Shown here: positions 6,551 through 9,181 of the stretch, piece by piece
Layout: the number at the start of each line of letters is the position of its first letter
Numbering within the stretch: position 1 is the first letter of the stretch
DNA from: Litorimonas sp963922935
Lineage (GTDB): Bacteria; Pseudomonadota; Alphaproteobacteria; Caulobacterales; Maricaulaceae
Assembly (NCBI GenBank): GCA_963922935.1
Contig: CAWUKE010000082.1
Coordinates: 1-9,181, forward strand
Reading direction: 5' to 3'
Length of the DNA stretch: 9,181 nt
Position numbers and translations under genes: made by a program
The notes under the pieces: generated by a model
Database searches by the model: none
What the model saw: the letters and a program-made list of their open reading frames with translations, nothing else
Told to the model about the DNA's origin: nothing

Positions 6551-7195
6551 CTAGGGCCAAACATCCACCACATAGGTCGGAATGTCCGGCACACCGCCCG
6601 GCACCACGACTTCTTTGACGCGGTCCCGGCTTTTGACGTAGCCCTTGTTTTGCCGTTGTTCGGCCCAGTCGCGATAGGTGGCAAAGTCTCTCATAGGGGC
6701 GAAGGTATGATGACCGCGACGGGCGGGTTTGCGGATCGTGCTGCCACTATTGATTGGAGACAGTTCGATCTTGTCTTTGTAGGCGTGGACGAAGGATTGC
6801 GTATCGATAAGTAGGGTCAGGCGCTCTCGCTCCCGATTGCTCCGCGCGCCTTGCAGTGACGCGAGACCCGCTTCGCTGGTCCAAAAGAAAACCCGGCTCG
6901 CAAGCATGCGACACCACTCTTCTGGGGAGAGCCCGTCATCAAGACAGGCCTCTAGTGCTTTGCGTGAAAGGGGTGCGTTATCGTTGATTTCCACGCGTCC
7001 AAAATCTGTTTCAACCCGAACCCCTTTGGGTCGCCGCACGTTCGTCAGGGCGCGGATTTCTTCTTTTGAGAGCGAGCTTTTCTCTAGCAAAGTGAGTGGC
7101 GGTAAGAGCCCATGCTCTTGAATAAGCGGCCACGCCTCAGGCGCTGTTTGGTGATAAAGACGCGGATGGTGTTGGGCGAAATCCTCGGGGGTCAT
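6551..7195 (-). CDS. Putative ADP-ribosyltransferase-fold protein (DUF7002-like)
   Basis: A soluble 214-residue protein with no signal peptide or membrane helix. The N-terminal pattern RLYHQT...AWPLIQEHGLL (residues 12-31) is the Y-H...I...GL signature of DUF7002-type proteins and is shared by DarT and Tpt1/KptA-like ADP-ribosyltransferase folds. A hydrophobic VFFW strand follows (102-105), then LTLLIDT (126-132), SPINSGST (146-153) with an Arg-rich stretch, and a C-terminal strand KEVVVPGGVPDI (194-205). In DarT-like enzymes a strand of the type AEVLVPxxVP carries the catalytic glutamate, so H15 and E195 are candidate NAD-handling residues. The family resemblance is from memory of motifs; catalytic activity and substrate are unknown. 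No antitoxin-like macrodomain gene (as in DarTG) is adjacent. The ATG at 7195 has only a weak GGA before it, but the conserved N-terminus supports it. It is convergent with ftsK. Confidence 0.7.
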   Translation of the reverse strand: MTPEDFAQHHPRLYHQTAPEAWPLIQEHGLLPPLTLLEKSSLSKEEIRALTNVRRPKGVRVETDFGRVEINDNAPLSRKALEACLDDGLSPEEWCRMLASRVFFWTSEAGLASLQGARSNRERERLTLLIDTQSFVHAYKDKIELSPINSGSTIRKPARRGHHTFAPMRDFATYRDWAEQRQNKGYVKSRDRVKEVVVPGGVPDIPTYVVDVWP

Positions 7196-7319
7196 GCGCG
7201 TCCATGTAAAATATATATCTCTGTTTTATGACAGCATAGACGCTTGGCAATCGCCTCACGACCTGATTTACGGCGGTAACGAAAATGTCGCAACGCGTGA
7301 CGATAAAGGGTCAACCGAG
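7196..7319. promoter_or_regulatory. AT-rich divergent promoter region
   Basis: The 124 bases between the two divergent genes include the most AT-rich stretch of the window (7204-7227, with an ATATATAT core at about 7209-7216). TTGGCA at 7244-7249 followed 17 bases later by TTTACG is a weak sigma-70-like pair for the rightward gene. On the minus strand the AT-rich tract lies in the right place for a -10 of the leftward gene, but no clear -35 is visible. An open frame from ATG 7194 crosses this region but looks non-coding. Confidence 0.35.
7305..7310 (+). promoter_or_regulatory. Shine-Dalgarno deciding the start of the PiT-like gene
   Basis: AAAGGG lies nine bases before the ATG at 7320. The upstream in-frame ATG at 7194 has no such site and would begin inside the opposite gene's start codon. 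Confidence 0.5.
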
Positions 7320-8348
7320 ATGAGCGGAATTGAGTGGCTGGGCGTTATCGGCTTTGGCTTGGCGGCCTATTCGGTGGTGGCCAATGATGCCATTCAAACG
7401 CTGGGAACATTTCTGCGGTCGAACCAGCACCGGCATTGGGGTATCCTCTGGGCTTTTGCTGGGGCCATCCTTATTGCGGTCACGGTCTATGGTTTTTACC
7501 AATATAATTCGGATGTTGCCTTTGGCCGTTTGAACCGCATTCCTTACCCTGAAGGTGGCATCCAGTGGTATCACGTGATCCCGCCGGCGGTGCTCATTTT
7601 ACTGACACGAATGTCGGTGCCCGTCTCCACCACCTTCTTGGTCTTGACCATGTTCGCCCTCACGGGTGGAGCAACGACCGATGGCGTATTGGGTAGTATG
7701 TTGCTGAAATCCGCGCTCGGCTATGCTGTGGCGTTTGGGGCGGCGGTCGTCATCTACACATTGATATCGCGTAGTTATGAGCGGTGGATCGCCAATACGC
7801 AGGAAAAACGTCCAGCGACCTATTGGTATGTCTTGCAGTGGATGACGACGGCCTTCTTGTGGTGGCAGTGGCTAGCGCAAGATTTGGCCAATATTTTCGT
7901 CTTCCTGCCCCGCGATACAACCGTTTTGGCCAATGGGGAGACGCAAGTTACGATCGCCGCCACGACAGTCGCTTGGGGCACATTCCTCGCCCTGGGCCTG
8001 CTGGCCTACACCTTCTCGCAGCGCGGCGGTAAAATTCAGGAAATCGTCAACACAAAGACCAACACCCAAGACCCCCGCGTCGGCACAGTGGTCGATATTA
8101 TGTTCGGCATCATCCTGTTGATCTTCAAGGAAATGAACGACATCCCGATGAGCACGACTTGGGTCTTCTTGGGCCTGATTGCGGGTCGCGAACTGACAGT
8201 CGCCTATATCGGGGCCCTGCGGGACCGGACGGAAGCCATGCGCGACGTGACCAAAGATGCGGGTCGCCTGCTCTTCGGTCTAACCGTCTCCGTCGCGCTG
8301 GCCTTCTTCATCCCCTGGGCGGCAACGGGAAGCATGCCGACCTTTTAA
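7320..8348 (+). CDS. Polytopic membrane protein, PiT inorganic-phosphate-transporter-like
   Basis: A 342-residue protein with about eight or nine hydrophobic segments (roughly 5-25, 41-60, 86-113, 132-150, 170-195, 212-232, 256-270, 276-297, 314-334). Two halves carry matching motifs. ANDAIQTLGT (21-30) resembles the PiT ND...GT signature, and VPVSTTF (100-106) resembles PiT PVSTTH. In the second half come QDLANIF (187-193) and IPMSTTWVFLGLIAG (275-289). PiT proteins move phosphate with H+ or Na+ and have this inverted two-fold design, but are normally about 330-530 residues (E. coli PitA 499). Assignment as a phosphate transporter is inference; it could be another solute carrier with the same ancestry. 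The start is set by AAAGGG at 7305-7310; the 42 extra codons from 7194 are charged and unlike a PiT N-terminus. Its TAA overlaps the stop of the convergent gene. No phoU-like gene is adjacent. Confidence 0.65.
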   Translation: MSGIEWLGVIGFGLAAYSVVANDAIQTLGTFLRSNQHRHWGILWAFAGAILIAVTVYGFYQYNSDVAFGRLNRIPYPEGGIQWYHVIPPAVLILLTRMSVPVSTTFLVLTMFALTGGATTDGVLGSMLLKSALGYAVAFGAAVVIYTLISRSYERWIANTQEKRPATYWYVLQWMTTAFLWWQWLAQDLANIFVFLPRDTTVLANGETQVTIAATTVAWGTFLALGLLAYTFSQRGGKIQEIVNTKTNTQDPRVGTVVDIMFGIILLIFKEMNDIPMSTTWVFLGLIAGRELTVAYIGALRDRTEAMRDVTKDAGRLLFGLTVSVALAFFIPWAATGSMPTF

Positions 8349-9181
8349 GGCGTAATCCGTACGTCTGTCAGCTCGCCGATTTTTTCGATCAGCACCATTG
8401 CTTGCTCTTCAGCGGCGTCCACATCGCCGTCATTGGCCGCGAAAATAACAACCAGGTCTTTTGCCGGCGCTAGCGCCAGTAGCGCCCACCAGTAAGTGTT
8501 GGACCCATTGTGCCAGAGGACTGGCCCGCCCGCCCACTCGCGCTGATCGGCGACAACCCAGCCATAGCCATAATTATTGGCAACCGCTGTGTGCAGGCGC
8601 GCATAGGTCTCTGGTTCAAGAAGCGCGGGATCGCGCGTTAAGTGCGCCCGGCCATAAGTGGCGAGGTCGGCCAGGCTCACATGCATGGTCCCAGCCGCGC
8701 TCATAAACATCGGATTATCCGCATTATCGGCCGGGTCCATGGCGAGCTTCATCCAGAAGAGTTTGCGGTGTCCCCAGGGCGCGTCCTCGCCTTGCGGTGC
8801 GCCAAAATCGAGCGACGTAAGGTCAAGGGGTTTGGCCACCTCCTCCTTTAAGATCGTCTCAAAGTCTCGCCCGTCCGCCGTCTCTGCCATCAGGGCGGCG
8901 AGCGCATAGCCACTATTGCGGTAAGCGAAATCAGACGACCGCCCGTCCTCTGGGGTTTCAGCAAGCAAAGCCTGCAGGATGACCCGTCGTTGTTCGGGCA
9001 GCGCCCCGTCCATCGTGTCACCTTGGAAGAGTTGTTTGATCCCAAAACGGGGCAGGCCTGCCGTATGGCTCAAGAGTTCATGCAAGGTCACCTCATGCCA
9101 AGCCGGGTCAATTGTCGCGGCAAAATCTGGCGCGATGTCTAGCAGCGGCTCGTCCCAGCCGACCACGCCCCGTTCGACCAG
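8345..9181 (-). CDS. Serine hydrolase, class C beta-lactamase/PBP-like (N-terminus outside window)
   Basis: The frame is still open at the right edge (LVERG precedes the GTG at 9166), so the gene continues beyond 9181 and the GTG is internal. The 278 visible residues match the beta-lactamase (S12, AmpC/esterase EstB-type) family: LHELLSHTAGLP (about 33-44, the segment that follows the active-site region), YRN (87-89) as the second catalytic motif Y-x-N, an AAGTMHVSLADLATYGR stretch (about 162-178) typical of the family, and HNG (224-226) in place of the K-T-G box. The SxxK nucleophile motif must lie off-window. Members hydrolyse esters, D-Ala peptides or beta-lactams; the substrate here cannot be told, and resistance should not be inferred. 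Whether it has a signal peptide cannot be seen. Its TAA shares the TTAA at 8345-8348 with the convergent membrane-protein gene. Confidence 0.85.
   Translation of the reverse strand: MVERGVVGWDEPLLDIAPDFAATIDPAWHEVTLHELLSHTAGLPRFGIKQLFQGDTMDGALPEQRRVILQALLAETPEDGRSSDFAYRNSGYALAALMAETADGRDFETILKEEVAKPLDLTSLDFGAPQGEDAPWGHRKLFWMKLAMDPADNADNPMFMSAAGTMHVSLADLATYGRAHLTRDPALLEPETYARLHTAVANNYGYGWVVADQREWAGGPVLWHNGSNTYWWALLALAPAKDLVVIFAANDGDVDAAEEQAMVLIEKIGELTDVRITP

Noticed and set aside
7194..7319. Start of the membrane-protein gene at ATG 7194
   Set aside because: It would overlap the opposite gene's start codon, lacks a ribosome-binding site, and adds 42 residues unlike a transporter N-terminus; ATG 7320 fits better.
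8345..9181. Reading the hydrolase as an antibiotic-resistance beta-lactamase
   Set aside because: The family is mostly esterases and peptidases, and the SxxK active site is outside the window; no basis for a resistance call.

Overview
The window looks like chromosomal DNA from a GC-rich alphaproteobacterium, probably of the Caulobacterales/Maricaulales/Hyphomonadaceae type. This rests on the lptC-lptA-lptB gene order, a short alphaproteobacterial-style FtsK, a GspL/GspM pair, and strong depletion of GANTC (the CcrM methylation site), whose few copies cluster at ftsK. The lineage is inferred from gene content, not from a marker gene. There are eight protein genes, no RNA gene, no CRISPR array and no recognisable mobile element.

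Layout. (1) 1-1300, plus strand: the 3' end of a type II secretion operon, with the C-terminal part of gspL overlapping gspM by ATGA. An 11-bp perfect inverted repeat straddles the gspM stop. (2) 1340-3876, minus strand: a tightly packed LPS-transport operon, lptC-lptA-lptB. Its first gene is unusual: an LptC domain is followed by a glycine-rich linker and a second OstA/LptA-like domain. That domain aligns co-linearly with the separate LptA encoded next to it, including a shared C-terminal CxxxxC motif. (3) 3877-4089: a 213-bp divergent regulatory region holding a short tandem repeat, a near-palindrome with a TTAA core, and a GANTC site. (4) 4090-6540, plus strand: complete ftsK. (5) 6551-7195, minus strand: a small protein resembling the DUF7002/DarT-like ADP-ribosyltransferase fold. 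(6) 7320-8348, plus strand: a short polytopic membrane protein with duplicated PiT-phosphate-transporter-like motifs. (7) 8345-9181, minus strand: the C-terminal part of a class-C-beta-lactamase-like serine hydrolase that runs off the window.

How the parts relate: the first four genes and ftsK are cell-envelope and cell-division functions (protein secretion across the outer membrane, LPS export, chromosome segregation at the septum). The three genes after ftsK look like a set of accessory genes with no evident shared pathway. I did not find a convincing new multi-gene system. The observations most worth a second look are the LptC-OstA fusion and its apparent duplication from LptA, the GANTC cluster at ftsK, the putative ADP-ribosyltransferase, and the PiT-like membrane protein.
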